From Serpentinimonas raichei (lineage in GTDB: Bacteria; Pseudomonadota; Gammaproteobacteria; Burkholderiales; Burkholderiaceae_C), in assembly GCF_000828895.1 (NCBI RefSeq), contig NZ_AP014568.1, positions 937,858 to 1,001,857 of the forward strand: a stretch of DNA of 64,000 bases. The letters run 5' to 3'. The notes below the pieces were generated by a model. It made no database searches and had not been told where the DNA came from. It saw only the letters and a program-made list of their open reading frames with translations. Below, in pieces: positions 1-8,362 of this stretch. Both the position numbers and the translations under genes were made by a program. Numbering within the stretch: the stretch's first letter is position 1; each line of letters starts with the position of its first letter.

Positions 1-293
1 TAGTCGTCGGCCCCAGTCTTGAGGCCGAGCACGCGGTCGCCCACGGTGCCGCGGGCGGTGAGGATGATGACCGGGGCGGCAAAGCCGGCTTGGCGCGCTT
101 TCTGCAACACCTGCAAACCGTCTAGCCCGGGCAGGGTCAGGTCGAGCAGCACCACGTCGGGGGCGCTGGCGGCCCATGCATCGAGGGCTTGGCGGCCGTC
201 GCCACACAAGGCCACTGCGATGCCGCGCCGCTGCAAGGAACGCTGCAGGCTGGCCTGCATGGCGAGGTTGTCTTCGATCAGCAGCAGCTTCAT
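1..293 (-). CDS. tctD: Response regulator, TctD-like (partial, N-terminal 97 residues)
   Basis: This is the N-terminal receiver domain of an OmpR-family response regulator; the rest lies beyond the window edge. The reading begins MKLLLIEDN with the acidic pocket (ED), then the phospho-acceptor Asp in VVLLDLTLPGLDG, the Thr of VIILTARG and the LKTGADDY motif. It is transcribed divergently from tctCBA, the classical position of tctD, so it probably controls uptake of tricarboxylates together with a TctE sensor outside the window. The family is certain; the TctD role is inferred from the neighbours. Confidence 0.85.
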   Translation of the reverse strand, partial: MKLLLIEDNLAMQASLQRSLQRRGIAVALCGDGRQALDAWAASAPDVVLLDLTLPGLDGLQVLQKARQAGFAAPVIILTARGTVGDRVLGLKTGADD

Positions 294-447
294 GGTGTCG
301 GGAGAATTATCGTTCGATCGAACGCCTGCTGGTGTGGGCCGGGGTTTGCCAGGGCAGCGGTATGCGGGTAAATCCCGATCTGTTTGACAGCGCTTTGACA
401 GCCTGAGGGCGCAACATCGCGGCATTCCAAAACCTAGGAGATCCACC

Positions 448-1413
448 ATGCGCCGCGACACCTTTCTCAAATCCCTGACGGCACTGGCGGCGGTCAGCGC
501 CACCGGCTTGCCCCTGACGGCGTGGGCGCAGACTGCGCTGCGCCTGATGATCCCGGCCAATCCGGGCGGCGGCTGGGACCTGACCGGGCGCGCCCTCGGC
601 CAAGCCCTGCAGGATGCCGGGCAGGCGCGGTCGGTGACCTTCGAAAACCGCGGCGGGGCTGCGGGTACGATCGGGCTGGCGCAGTTTTACAACGCACGCC
701 GCGCCGACCCGGACGCCTTGTTGGTGATGGGGGCGGTGATGCTGGGCGGCATCATCACCGGACGGCCGCCGGTGAGCATCACCCAGCTCACGCCGATTGC
801 GCGCCTGACGACCGAGTTCAACGTGTTCGTGCTGCCGGCCGATTCGCCGCTGCGCACCATGCGCGATGTGGTCGAGCAGTTGCGGCGCGACCCCGGCAGC
901 GTGAAATGGGGCGGCGGTTCGCGCGGCTCCACCGAACACGTGGCGGCGGCCCTGATCGCCCGTGCGGCGGGCGTCGACGCCGGGCGCATCAATTACGTGC
1001 CGTTTCGTGGCGGCGGCGAGGCGGTGGCGGCCATTCTGGGCGGCAACGTGACGGTCGGCGGCAGCGGCCTGAGCGAGTTCCTGCCCCACATTCAGGCCGG
1101 GCGCATGCGCGCCATTGCCGTCACCTCCGAGCAGCGCCTGCCCGGGCACAACATCCCGACCCTGCGCGAGCAAGGCATCGACGTGGTGATCGGCAACTGG
1201 CGCGGCGTCTATGGCGCGGCGGGCATCACGCCAGCGCAACGTGCCGCGCTGACCGAGCGGGTGCAGCGCGCCACCGAAAGCCAAACCTGGCGCACGGCCT
1301 TGCAAACCAATGGCTGGACGCCGGCGTTCTTGTCCGGGCCGGCTTTTGACCAGTTCGTCGAGCGCGACTTTGCCCGTCTGCGCGCCGTCATGGCGATGTC
1401 GGGCATGATCTGA
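448..1413 (+). CDS. tctC: Tripartite tricarboxylate transporter substrate-binding protein TctC
   Basis: This is the periplasmic binding protein of a TTT-family transporter and captures a carboxylate such as citrate for TctA/TctB. The 321 residues start with a signal peptide (MRRDTFLKS, a hydrophobic core, cleavage near AWA-QTA). The family signature follows: IPANPGGGWDLTGR near residue 32, then ENRGGAAGTIG and the WGGGSRGSTEH segment. The Shine-Dalgarno AGGAGA lies 6 bases before the ATG. It is the first gene of tctCBA. The true substrate cannot be read from the sequence, because Burkholderiales carry many TctC (Bug) proteins; here the complete tctCBA set supports a real transporter. Confidence 0.93.
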   Translation: MRRDTFLKSLTALAAVSATGLPLTAWAQTALRLMIPANPGGGWDLTGRALGQALQDAGQARSVTFENRGGAAGTIGLAQFYNARRADPDALLVMGAVMLGGIITGRPPVSITQLTPIARLTTEFNVFVLPADSPLRTMRDVVEQLRRDPGSVKWGGGSRGSTEHVAAALIARAAGVDAGRINYVPFRGGGEAVAAILGGNVTVGGSGLSEFLPHIQAGRMRAIAVTSEQRLPGHNIPTLREQGIDVVIGNWRGVYGAAGITPAQRAALTERVQRATESQTWRTALQTNGWTPAFLSGPAFDQFVERDFARLRAVMAMSGMI

Positions 1414-1435
1414 GCCGCGCCGACGGAGCAAGGCC

Positions 1436-1993
1436 ATGACGCAACCCACCGAATCGCCGCAGGTGCCACAACCCGCGCACTCCGCGCACTCCTCGCACTC
1501 GGTCACGCTGCAGGTGCTGCTCTCGCTGGGGGTGATCGGGGTGGCGGCGCTGCTGGCTTACGGCGCGACGCAGATTCCCTCCGAGGCCGGGTATGCGGGC
1601 ATCGGGCCCAACTTTTTGCCTTGGGTGGTGGCGGCGGCCCTGCTGTTGTGCGGGGGCTTGCTGTTGCGCCAGGCCCTCACGGGCGGCTTCCAGGACCTCG
1701 ACGAGGCATCGGGGGCGGCGCGCGCCGACTGGCATGCTTGGGCTTGGGTCTCGGCTGGGGTGCTGGCCAACGCGGCATTGATCGAGCACATCGGTTTCGT
1801 GCTCAGTTGCGCCCTCTGCTTCATGCTGGCTGTGCGTGGCCTGCGCCTGGCCGCAGGCAAGCCCGGTGGTGGGCTGATGGGGCTGCTGCGCGACGCGGCC
1901 ATCGGCTTGCTGCTGGCGGCCCCGGTGTACTGGCTGTTTGCCCAACTGCTGGCGGTTAACCTGCCCGGCCTGACCGATACCGGTTGGATCTGA
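1436..1993 (+). CDS. tctB: Tripartite tricarboxylate transporter small membrane subunit TctB
   Basis: This is the small integral membrane subunit of the TTT transporter; it assists the TctA channel in the inner membrane. It has 185 residues with four hydrophobic segments: about residues 22-42, 61-81, 100-125 and 150-170. The position between tctC and tctA, with 22 bases after tctC, fits the family. Sequence conservation in TctB is low, so the call rests on size, topology, the motif YAGIGPNFLPWVVAAALL (typical of TctB) and the gene order. The N-terminus is rich in Ser/His/Pro before the first helix. Confidence 0.88.
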   Translation: MTQPTESPQVPQPAHSAHSSHSVTLQVLLSLGVIGVAALLAYGATQIPSEAGYAGIGPNFLPWVVAAALLLCGGLLLRQALTGGFQDLDEASGAARADWHAWAWVSAGVLANAALIEHIGFVLSCALCFMLAVRGLRLAAGKPGGGLMGLLRDAAIGLLLAAPVYWLFAQLLAVNLPGLTDTGWI

Positions 1994-2027
1994 GCCTACC
2001 TTTGGGCCGCGCCTAGCGGCAGCTGCG

Positions 2028-3518
2028 ATGGAAACTTTCGATCTCTTGATGAGCGGCTTTGCCACCGCCGCGACCCCGTCCAACCTGATGTGGGCTTTTT
2101 TGGGCTGCGCGCTCGGCACGGCCATTGGGGTTTTGCCGGGTTTGGGGCCGGCGGTGACGGTGGCTATGCTGCTGCCCATCACGGCCCAGGTGGAGCCGAC
2201 CGGCTCGCTGATTTTTTTCGTCGGCATTTACCTCGGGGCCATGTACGGCGGCTCGACCACCTCGATTTTGCTCAACACCCCGGGCGAAACCGGCACCATG
2301 GTGACGGCGCTGGAGGGCTTCAAAATGGCCAAGAGCGGGCGCGCCGGAGCCGCCTTGGCCACTTCGGCGATCGGCTCCTTCGTGGCCGGCACCATAGCCA
2401 TCGTGCTGCTGACTCTGTTTGCGCCTGCGGTGGCGGATTGGGCGGTGGAGCTCGGGCCGCCCGAGTATTTCACCCTCATGCTGTTGGCTTTCGTCACCGT
2501 CAGCACGGTGCTGGGCAAAAGCGCGCTGCGCGGCCTCACCGCCTTGTTTCTCGGGCTGGCGCTGGGGCTGGTGGGGATGGACCAGATCACCGGCCAGGTG
2601 CGCTACACCGGGGGCGTGCTTGAATTCATGGACGGCATCGAGGTGGTGCTGGTGGCGGTGGGCCTGTTTGCCGTGGCCGAGGCGATCTACAACGCCATGT
2701 ACGAGGGCCGCAGCACCAGCACCATGAACCGCCTGACCCGGGTGCGCATGAACCGCAGCGAGTGGAAACGCTCGTGGCCGGCGTGGTTGCGCGGGGCCGG
2801 CATGGGCTTTCCGTTTGGCACCATTCCGGCCGGCGGCACCGAGATCCCCACCTTCTTGAGCTACGCCACCGAGCGCAAGCTGGTGGCGCCCCAGCACCGG
2901 GCCGAGTTTGGCAGCACCGGGGCGATCGAGGGCGTGGCAGGCCCCGAAGCAGCCAACAACGCCGCCGCCACCGGCACCCTGGTGCCCTTGCTGGCCTTGG
3001 GGATACCGACTTCGGTAACCACGGCGGTGCTGCTGACGGCGCTGCAAAACTACGGGCTCAACCCGGGGCCGCAGTTGTTCCAGACCTCGGAGGCGCTGGT
3101 GTGGGCGCTGATCGCCTCGCTCTACATCGGCAACGTGATGCTGCTGCTGCTCAACCTGCCCCTGATCCGGCTCTGGGTCAAGCTGCTGCTGGTGCCCAAA
3201 CCGATGCTGTACGCGGGCATCATGGTGTTTGCCACGGTCGGGGTGTACGGCATGCGCCAGAGCGCTTTCGATCTGTTCCTGATGTTTGCGGTGGGCATGC
3301 TGGGGGTGCTGATGCGGCGTTTCGATTTCCCGGTTGCGCCGGTGATCGTGGGCCTGATTCTGGGCCCGCTGGCCGAGGCGCAGTTGCGCAACGCGCTCTC
3401 GATCGGCGAGGGCAATTGGTCGGTCTTCATCGAGCGCCCGCTCTCGCTGGCATTGCTGGTGATCGTGCTGCTGGTGCTGATCACGCCGCGTTGGCTGGCG
3501 TGGCGGCGGCGCGCCTGA
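2028..3518 (+). CDS. tctA: Tripartite tricarboxylate transporter large permease TctA
   Basis: This is the large permease of the TTT transporter, about 12 membrane segments over 496 residues (the usual family length is about 500). Family motifs are clear: [20 protein letters not shown] near residue 30, the [14 protein letters not shown] segment near residue 75, and [20 protein letters not shown] near residue 265 followed by [16 protein letters not shown]. It carries the ion-coupled carboxylate translocation path. It is the last gene of the tctCBA operon, 34 bases after tctB. There is no sign of frameshift or truncation. Confidence 0.95.
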   Translation: METFDLLMSGFATAATPSNLMWAFLGCALGTAIGVLPGLGPAVTVAMLLPITAQVEPTGSLIFFVGIYLGAMYGGSTTSILLNTPGETGTMVTALEGFKMAKSGRAGAALATSAIGSFVAGTIAIVLLTLFAPAVADWAVELGPPEYFTLMLLAFVTVSTVLGKSALRGLTALFLGLALGLVGMDQITGQVRYTGGVLEFMDGIEVVLVAVGLFAVAEAIYNAMYEGRSTSTMNRLTRVRMNRSEWKRSWPAWLRGAGMGFPFGTIPAGGTEIPTFLSYATERKLVAPQHRAEFGSTGAIEGVAGPEAANNAAATGTLVPLLALGIPTSVTTAVLLTALQNYGLNPGPQLFQTSEALVWALIASLYIGNVMLLLLNLPLIRLWVKLLLVPKPMLYAGIMVFATVGVYGMRQSAFDLFLMFAVGMLGVLMRRFDFPVAPVIVGLILGPLAEAQLRNALSIGEGNWSVFIERPLSLALLVIVLLVLITPRWLAWRRRA

Positions 3519-3542
3519 GGCACGGCGCCCGCGCTGTGCCAC

Positions 3543-4436
3543 TCAGCGCGGCCAAGCGCGGCGCAGGCTGCCCGGCGGCAGCAGCACCGCCGCAATCGCC
3601 ACCATGACGCAGATCACCGCCACGCCGTCTTGCCAGCGCGGCCATTCGTCCATGATCAGGGTGGCGCTGGCGGTGCCGATCAGGGGCACCATCATCACGC
3701 TCATGGCGCTGGTGGCGGGCGGCAGATGCCGCGCCAGCGAAAACCAGATGATCTGCGCAAAACCGTAGTTGAACACCACGCCGTAGGCCAGGCTGATCCA
3801 CATCGGCACGCTGAAGTGGAATTGCGGCCACGGCTCAGACAGCGCCGCCATGAGCCACATGCAGACGCTGGTGAGCGCCATCATCCACACCGTGAGCGCC
3901 TCCACGGGCAGCGTGAGGTGGGCGCGGCGCATCATCAGCGTGCCGATGGCCCAGCACATGGCCGCGCCCAGCATCACGGCCACGCCAAAGGGGCTGCCGG
4001 CCAGGTTGCCCCATTCGTCGGCCAGCAGCAGCGCCACCGCCAGCAGCACCGCCAGCGCGGCGGCCACGCTGCGCCGGGTCAGGTGCTGGCGAAAGAACAG
4101 CGCGCCCAGCAGCACCGTCCAGACCGGCATGGTAAAGCCCAGAATGGCGGCGCGCCCGCTGGCCAGCGCCTGCACGCCAAAGATCGAGAGCGTGTGCCAG
4201 CCGAGCAAGTTGGGCAAACCCAGCACGACCACGCTGCGCCACTCGCTGCCCTGCGGCAGCATGCGCACCCCGCGCAAATAAAAAAACACCGCCAGCCAGA
4301 GCGTGCCGCCAGTCATGGTGAAGGCGCGAAAGTACAGCGGCGTGAGCTCTTGCAGCGAGAGCTTCATCATGGGCCAGTTGACGCCCCACATGAGTGTGAG
4401 CGCAACCAGCCCGACCAGTTGCTGGCGGTTGAGCAT
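3543..4436 (-). CDS. EamA/DMT-family permease
   Basis: This is a drug/metabolite transporter of the EamA family, 297 residues with ten hydrophobic helices in two EamA repeats (about residues 8-140 and 150-290). The start MLNRQQLVGLVALTLMWG is typical, with the conserved Trp-Gly in helix 1 and the Pro-rich GxxWP motif (NWPMMKL). The substrate is unknown; family members export amino acids, purine bases or other small metabolites. It lies convergent with tctA and downstream of thyA on the same strand, separated from thyA by a 178-bp fold-back repeat. Confidence 0.88.
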   Translation of the reverse strand: MLNRQQLVGLVALTLMWGVNWPMMKLSLQELTPLYFRAFTMTGGTLWLAVFFYLRGVRMLPQGSEWRSVVVLGLPNLLGWHTLSIFGVQALASGRAAILGFTMPVWTVLLGALFFRQHLTRRSVAAALAVLLAVALLLADEWGNLAGSPFGVAVMLGAAMCWAIGTLMMRRAHLTLPVEALTVWMMALTSVCMWLMAALSEPWPQFHFSVPMWISLAYGVVFNYGFAQIIWFSLARHLPPATSAMSVMMVPLIGTASATLIMDEWPRWQDGVAVICVMVAIAAVLLPPGSLRRAWPR

Positions 4437-4461
4437 GGGGCGTTTTTAGGGCAGTGGGATC

Positions 4462-4639
4462 AACCGAGATTGCCCATTAGGGTTTGGCGGGCAGGCGGAT
4501 GCAGGGGCGAGGTAGTTTTGTCCTGACAGAGGCGTCCATAGCTGGTGCTATGGACAACGATGAAGGGCAAAACTGGCCGCCCATGCGCCGCTTGCACCCA
4601 AACAGCACCGTTAGGTGCGCCTAATGGGCAATCTCGGTT
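4462..4639. repeat. Fold-back inverted-repeat element between thyA and the EamA gene
   Basis: The ends are a perfect 20-bp inverted repeat (aaccgagattgcccattagg at 4462-4481; its complement at 4620-4639). The inner arms also pair imperfectly: agttttg near 4513 with caaaact near 4570, and a central hairpin tccatagc-tggt-gctatgga at 4535-4554. Almost the whole 178 bp can fold into one long stem. The right end touches the last base of the thyA stop codon. No open reading frame and no clear target duplication are visible. It resembles a MITE or a large intergenic palindrome; the class is not known to me. Confidence 0.8.
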
Positions 4640-5472
4640 CATACCGCGACCGGCGCCTTGATGGCCGGGTGGTGCTGGTAGTCGAGCAGTTCGAAGTCGG
4701 CCAGTTCGTAGTCGAAAATCGAAGCCGGCTGCCGCGCCAGCCGCAGCAGCGGGTAGGGGTAGGGTGCGCGGCCGAGTTGCAACTGCACCTGCTCCAGGTG
4801 GTTGTCGTAGATGTGGCAGTCGCCGCCGCACCAGATGAATTCGCCCGGCTCGTAGCCGCACTGCTGCGCCAGCATGTGCGTGAGCAGCGCGTAGCTGGCG
4901 ATATTGAAGGGCACGCCCAGGAACAGATCGGCGCTGCGCTGGTAGAGCTGGCAGCTCAGACGCGGGCGCGGCTGCTGCGCCGTGGCCGGGGCCACGTAGA
5001 ACTGAAACAACACGTGGCAGGGCATGAGCGCCATCTGCGGCAGATCGGCCACGTTCCAGGCGCTCACCAGGTGGCGGCGGCTGTCTGGGTTGTGTTTGAG
5101 CTGCTGCACCAGCTCGGAAATCTGGTCGATCTGGCCGCCGCCGGGGGTGGGCCAACTGCGCCACTGCACGCCATAGACGGGCCCTAGGTCGCCGTCGGGG
5201 CCGGCCCATTCGTCCCAGATGCTGCAGCCGCGCTGTTGCAGCCACTGCACATTGCGCCCGCCCTGCAAAAACCACAGCAGCTCGACGATCACGGCCTTGA
5301 GGAACACCTTTTTGGTGGTCACCAGCGGCAGGCCCTCGCTCAGGTCGAAGCGCAGCTGCTGCCCAAACACGCTGCGCGTGCCGGTGCCGGTGCGGTCGCC
5401 CTTGGCCACGCCGTGGGTGTGAACGTGGCGCAGCAGGTCTTCGTACTGGGTGCGGATGGGGCGCGGGTTCAT
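4639..5472 (-). CDS. thyA: Thymidylate synthase
   Basis: ThyA makes dTMP from dUMP with methylenetetrahydrofolate, the only de novo source of thymidine nucleotides. The 277 residues carry the phosphate-binding Arg in GDRTGTGT near residue 26, the paired arginines of [11 protein letters not shown] near 142, the catalytic Cys162 in [11 protein letters not shown] and the C-terminal [10 protein letters not shown], close to the usual IKAPVAI end. E. coli ThyA has 264 residues, so this is full length. Its start overlaps the stop of the CWC gene by 4 bases (ATGA), which suggests translational coupling. The fold-back repeat begins at its stop codon. Confidence 0.97.
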   Translation of the reverse strand: MNPRPIRTQYEDLLRHVHTHGVAKGDRTGTGTRSVFGQQLRFDLSEGLPLVTTKKVFLKAVIVELLWFLQGGRNVQWLQQRGCSIWDEWAGPDGDLGPVYGVQWRSWPTPGGGQIDQISELVQQLKHNPDSRRHLVSAWNVADLPQMALMPCHVLFQFYVAPATAQQPRPRLSCQLYQRSADLFLGVPFNIASYALLTHMLAQQCGYEPGEFIWCGGDCHIYDNHLEQVQLQLGRAPYPYPLLRLARQPASIFDYELADFELLDYQHHPAIKAPVAV

Positions 5473-5711
5473 GGGGGTGGATTATCCGACAGCGCTGCGC
5501 GCTTGGGCTCGGATGCGGCCCCGCTGCCGGTCGCGCACGCGGCACACAGGCAGGCCTTGCCGCGCAGAGGCTCGGGCACCCGCGCCAGCGCCGCCGCGCT
5601 GATGCTCACGCTGGCGCACCAGCAATCGACCGAGAAACTGCCCGCGGCCGCTACCGCGCACCGGTTGGGTGCCCCGCACAGGGGGCAGACGTGATTTGGT
5701 AGCGGTTCCAT
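5469..5711 (-). CDS. Cysteine-rich CWC family protein
   Basis: This is an 80-residue protein with the pattern [10 protein letters not shown] ... CWC ... CLCAACA, which defines the small cysteine-rich CWC family found in beta- and gammaproteobacteria. The four Cys clusters suggest zinc binding; no biochemical function is established. It overlaps thyA by ATGA and sits directly upstream of it, so the two are probably one transcript. The tail after the last Cys pair is variable and low in complexity. Confidence 0.8.
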   Translation of the reverse strand: MEPLPNHVCPLCGAPNRCAVAAAGSFSVDCWCASVSISAAALARVPEPLRGKACLCAACATGSGAASEPKRAALSDNPPP

Positions 5712-6005
5712 GTGGGTGTTGGGTGTGGCTTTGGAATGGCCATTTTGCGAAGGATAGCAGAGCCGCCATACTCAAACTTGGCAATGCGTAGCCGGTCAGA
5801 CACCACGGGCGGCAGAGCTTCAACACCCTCTTGAACAGAGGAAGACGGGGTTAGATGTCGCCTCCCGGACGATCTTATAGACTTAAGGCGCTCACCAACA
5901 CCCGGCCCGGATTGAGCAGGCCCGGTGGGTCCGCGAGGGCGGGGGCTTGGTTCAGAGGAAAACGGTGGTCCGACACCATTTTTCTTGTTTGCACACTTTT
6001 CATCG
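5712..6005. other. Intergenic stretch with a decayed gene fragment
   Basis: I see no intact gene in these 294 bases. On the minus strand a short open stretch reads SDRLRIAKFEYGGSAILR near 5745-5800, which looks coding-like but is not recognised. It then runs into a 47-bp copy of the 3' end of the FAD oxidase gene (5886-5932). The segment is probably the scar left beside the inserted HigBA-like module. Confidence 0.5.
5886..5932. repeat. Direct repeat copy A (end of FAD oxidase gene)
   Basis: This 47-bp segment matches 6910-6956 with only a few mismatches; the shared core is caccaacacccggcccgg followed by attgagcaggccc. In copy B it encodes the C-terminus of the FAD oxidase (GLLNPGRVLV). The two copies flank the HigBA-like pair and the Mrr remnant. 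Confidence 0.8.
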
Positions 6006-6323
6006 TCAGGCGATCGCCATCAACCCTTTCTTTTTGATGACGGTGAGCAACCGCAGGGCTGGGCCGCCAGGCTTCTTGACGCCGCGCTCCCAGTCCGAAA
6101 CGAGATTCTTGGAAACGTTGAGGTAGCGTGCAAACACCGGCTGCGAGATGTGCTCACGCAGGCGGATTTCCAAGATCTCATCCGGTGCCAACACATGCAC
6201 TGGCGTCAGGCAGGCCTCGTCGAATTCACGCATCGTCTGCTTGTTGACGGCACCAATCTCATGCAGACCCTCCATCGTTTCGTGGATCGCGGCCAAGGCA
6301 TCACTGCGGTATTTCTTAGGCAT
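6006..6323 (-). CDS. HTH-type antitoxin (HigA-like)
   Basis: This is a 105-residue DNA-binding antitoxin of the XRE/HigA type. The N-terminal half (MPKKYRSDALAAIHETMEGL) is typical of antitoxins paired with PF06296 toxins. The C-terminal helix-turn-helix covers about residues 55-95: LREHISQPVFARYLNVSKNLVSDWE. It should neutralise the upstream toxin and repress the operon. The ATG at 6323 lies inside the toxin gene (8-base overlap), a typical coupled toxin-first arrangement. Upstream in-frame extension is possible but would read through the toxin gene, so this start was chosen. Confidence 0.85.
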   Translation of the reverse strand: MPKKYRSDALAAIHETMEGLHEIGAVNKQTMREFDEACLTPVHVLAPDEILEIRLREHISQPVFARYLNVSKNLVSDWERGVKKPGGPALRLLTVIKKKGLMAIA

Positions 6324-6690
6324 CTTTGATGACCTCCTCAAACTGGCGGTTGTGGATGAGCCGCTGCAATTGCTCATCAGTGAGTGCAAGGACCTCCTTG
6401 GCCATTCTCTTGAACTGGGCCTCCTCATCCTCTCGGATGTTGTCCTGCACGTTCTTGGGAAACCCAAAAACAAAGAATGCCTTGTCACCCTTGCGGTACA
6501 ACACGATGCTGCGGTAGCCCTTGGACTTGCCGCCGCCTGGACGTGCAATCCGCTGCTTGATCACACCACCGCCCAGATCGGCACCGATCTGGCCTTGTTC
6601 GGCGCGCTCCACTGCATCCCAAAGCGCTTCGGCTGAGATTTTTTCTTTGCGGGCAAACCGCACAAACCAAGCGTTTTTGAAAACCCTCAA
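6316..6690 (-). CDS. RelE/HigB-like toxin (PF06296 type)
   Basis: This is a 124-residue type II toxin of the RelE superfamily, likely an mRNA interferase. Its sequence (VFKNAWFVRFARKEKIS, then ADLGGGVIKQRIAR, GGKSKGYRSIVLY and FFVFGFPKN) matches the PF06296 branch. It starts with TTG, with AAGGAG about 10 bases upstream; no nearer ATG exists. It is followed by its HTH antitoxin with an 8-base overlap. A palindrome at 6721-6739 just upstream is a good autoregulatory operator. The pair is flanked by short direct repeats, which suggests acquisition by insertion. Confidence 0.83.
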   Translation of the reverse strand: MRVFKNAWFVRFARKEKISAEALWDAVERAEQGQIGADLGGGVIKQRIARPGGGKSKGYRSIVLYRKGDKAFFVFGFPKNVQDNIREDEEAQFKRMAKEVLALTDEQLQRLIHNRQFEEVIKDA

Positions 6691-6720
6691 GCTGAAGCGC
6701 TCCTTTCCATGGCTCTATCT

Positions 6721-6739
6721 TATCACACCAAGCGTGATA
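6721..6739. promoter_or_regulatory. Putative operator of the HigBA-like pair
   Basis: This is an inverted repeat TATCAC-7 bases-GTGATA, centred about 40 bases upstream of the toxin start. On the minus strand it is followed by gataagat, a plausible -10 region. Such palindromes are the usual binding sites of the antitoxin HTH domain. Binding is inferred. Confidence 0.6.
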
Positions 6740-6776
6740 CATGAAGCGCCATTCACCTTGCAGCCAACTCTACTGG

Positions 6777-6905
6777 TTACCTAAAGATGCCCTGTTGGCC
6801 CGAAGGCAGCAGCTCGGCCCGCACTGCAGGCGTCAGCATGAAGTGCTCGGCCAGACGCTCTTCGACCTCGCGCAAGGTAGCACCGACCAGCCCAATGGCG
6901 CTGAC
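6777..6905 (-). pseudogene. Remnant of an Mrr-type restriction protein (N-terminal domain)
   Basis: The minus strand reads GATLREVEERLAEHF, then MLTPAVRAELLPSGQQGIFR and a TAA stop. This matches the winged-helix N-terminal domain of Mrr-like restriction proteins (pattern LREvieaLAe-F-LTeeEraeLLPSGrq-iFdNRVgWA). It stops just where NRVGWA would follow, so only about 40 residues remain and the catalytic domain is absent. The reading frame upstream runs into the FAD oxidase gene in another frame, with no own start. This is most likely a dead piece of a type IV restriction gene. Confidence 0.6.
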
Positions 6906-6907
6906 GC

Positions 6908-8362
6908 TCAGGCGCGCACCAACACCCGGCCCGGATTGAGCAGGCCCTGCGGGTCCAGCGCCTGTTTGATCTGGCGCATCAGGGCCAGCGCCTGCGCGTC
7001 TTTGTAGCGCGGCAGGGTGGCGGCGCGCAGGGTGCCGATGCCGTGTTCGGCGCTGATCGAGCCGCCGTGGCGCTGCACGCAATCGAACACCAGCGCGTTG
7101 ATGTGTGCCTCGTGCTGGCGCAAAAAGGCGGCGGCGTCGGCCCCGGCAGGGCACTGCACGTTGTAGTGCAGGTTGCCGTCGCCCAGGTGGCCGAAGTTGA
7201 CCAGGCGCGCACCCGGAAGGGCTTGCGCCAGCAGGGCCTCGGCCTCGGCGCAAAAGGCCGGAATGCGCGAGATCGGCAGGCTGATGTCGTGCTTGGCGTT
7301 GAGCCCTTCTTGCGCCTGCGCCAGCGGGATGCACTCGCGGATGTGCCACAGGCGCTGCGCCTGCGCCAGCGTTTCGGCCAGCACCGCATCACCGGCGCAA
7401 CCCTGCTCCAGCGAGGCCTGCAGCAGCGCCTGCAAGCGGGTCTGCACCAAGGCGTGTGCCTGCTCGGGCGCGGCGCTTTCGCTGAGCTCGATCAGCACGC
7501 AGTAGGGCCATTGCTGCCACAGCGGCGGGCGCAGCGTGGGCAGGTGCTGCGCCACCAGTTGCAGCGCCAACTGGCCCATGAGCTCAAAGCCGCTCAGGCC
7601 CGGCCCGAGCTGGCGCTGCGCCAGCGCCAGCAGCGCCAGCGCCGCCTCCAGACTGGGCACGCCGACCCAGGCGCAGCCTTGCGCCGCCGCCTGCGGCTGC
7701 AGCTTGAGCGTGGCGGCGGTGAGGATGCCCAGCGTGCCCTCGCTGCCGATGTAGAGATGGCGCAAGTCGTAGCCGGTGTTGTCTTTGCGCAAGCCGCCCA
7801 GCCCGTTCCAGATGGCCCCATCGGGGCAGACCACTTCGAGCCCCAGGCACAGGTCGCGCGCGTTGCCAAAGCGCAGCACCTGGGTGCCGCCGGCGTTGGT
7901 GGCCAGGTTGCCGCCGATGGTGCAACTGCCTTCCGAGGCCAGGCTGAGCGGCAGCCAGAGGCCGGCGTTGGCGGCGGCTTGCTGTGCCGTTTGCAGCACG
8001 CAGCCGGCTTCGAGGGTGAGGGTGAGGTTGGCCGCATCGAGCGCGCGGATGCGGTTCAGGCGCCGGGTGCACAGCAGCACCTCGGTGCCGCTGGAGTCGG
8101 GCACGCCGCCCAGCACCAGCCCGGTGTTGCCGCCCTGGGGCACGATAGCGGCCCCGGCGGCGGCGCAGGCGCGCACCACGGCCGCCACTTCGGCGGTGCT
8201 GCCAGGGCGCACCACGGCGCGCGCGCGCCCGCGCTGGCGGCCGCGCCAGTCGCGCTCGTAGGGTTCGAGTTCGGCCGTGGGCGCATCGGGCGCCAGCACG
8301 TGGGGGGCACCGACGCAGGCGCGCAGCGCGTCGAGCAGCGGGTCGGGGGCGGTGCCCATCAT
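6908..8362 (-). CDS. FAD-binding oxidoreductase (GlcD / D-2-hydroxyacid dehydrogenase type)
   Basis: This 484-residue flavoprotein oxidises a D-2-hydroxyacid (D-lactate, glycolate or D-2-hydroxyglutarate), passing electrons to a membrane carrier. The N-terminal FAD domain has VVRPGSTAEVAAVVRACAA near residue 45, PQGGNTGLVLGG near 75, TIGGNLATNAGG and YIGSEGTLGILT. The C-terminal cap has FGHLGDGNLHYN, SAEHGIG near residue 445 and the final GLLNPGRVLV. It starts inside the stop of the DUF2069 gene (ATGA overlap), so the pair is coupled. The last 47 bases are duplicated beyond the toxin-antitoxin pair at 5886-5932. The exact substrate is not determined. Confidence 0.9.
   Translation of the reverse strand: MMGTAPDPLLDALRACVGAPHVLAPDAPTAELEPYERDWRGRQRGRARAVVRPGSTAEVAAVVRACAAAGAAIVPQGGNTGLVLGGVPDSSGTEVLLCTRRLNRIRALDAANLTLTLEAGCVLQTAQQAAANAGLWLPLSLASEGSCTIGGNLATNAGGTQVLRFGNARDLCLGLEVVCPDGAIWNGLGGLRKDNTGYDLRHLYIGSEGTLGILTAATLKLQPQAAAQGCAWVGVPSLEAALALLALAQRQLGPGLSGFELMGQLALQLVAQHLPTLRPPLWQQWPYCVLIELSESAAPEQAHALVQTRLQALLQASLEQGCAGDAVLAETLAQAQRLWHIRECIPLAQAQEGLNAKHDISLPISRIPAFCAEAEALLAQALPGARLVNFGHLGDGNLHYNVQCPAGADAAAFLRQHEAHINALVFDCVQRHGGSISAEHGIGTLRAATLPRYKDAQALALMRQIKQALDPQGLLNPGRVLVRA
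6910..6956. repeat. Direct repeat copy B (end of FAD oxidase gene)
   Basis: This is the resident copy of the 47-bp repeat, inside the last codons of the FAD oxidase gene; it pairs with 5886-5932. The two copies lie 1,024 bases apart and enclose the HigBA-like pair plus the Mrr remnant. Confidence 0.8.
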
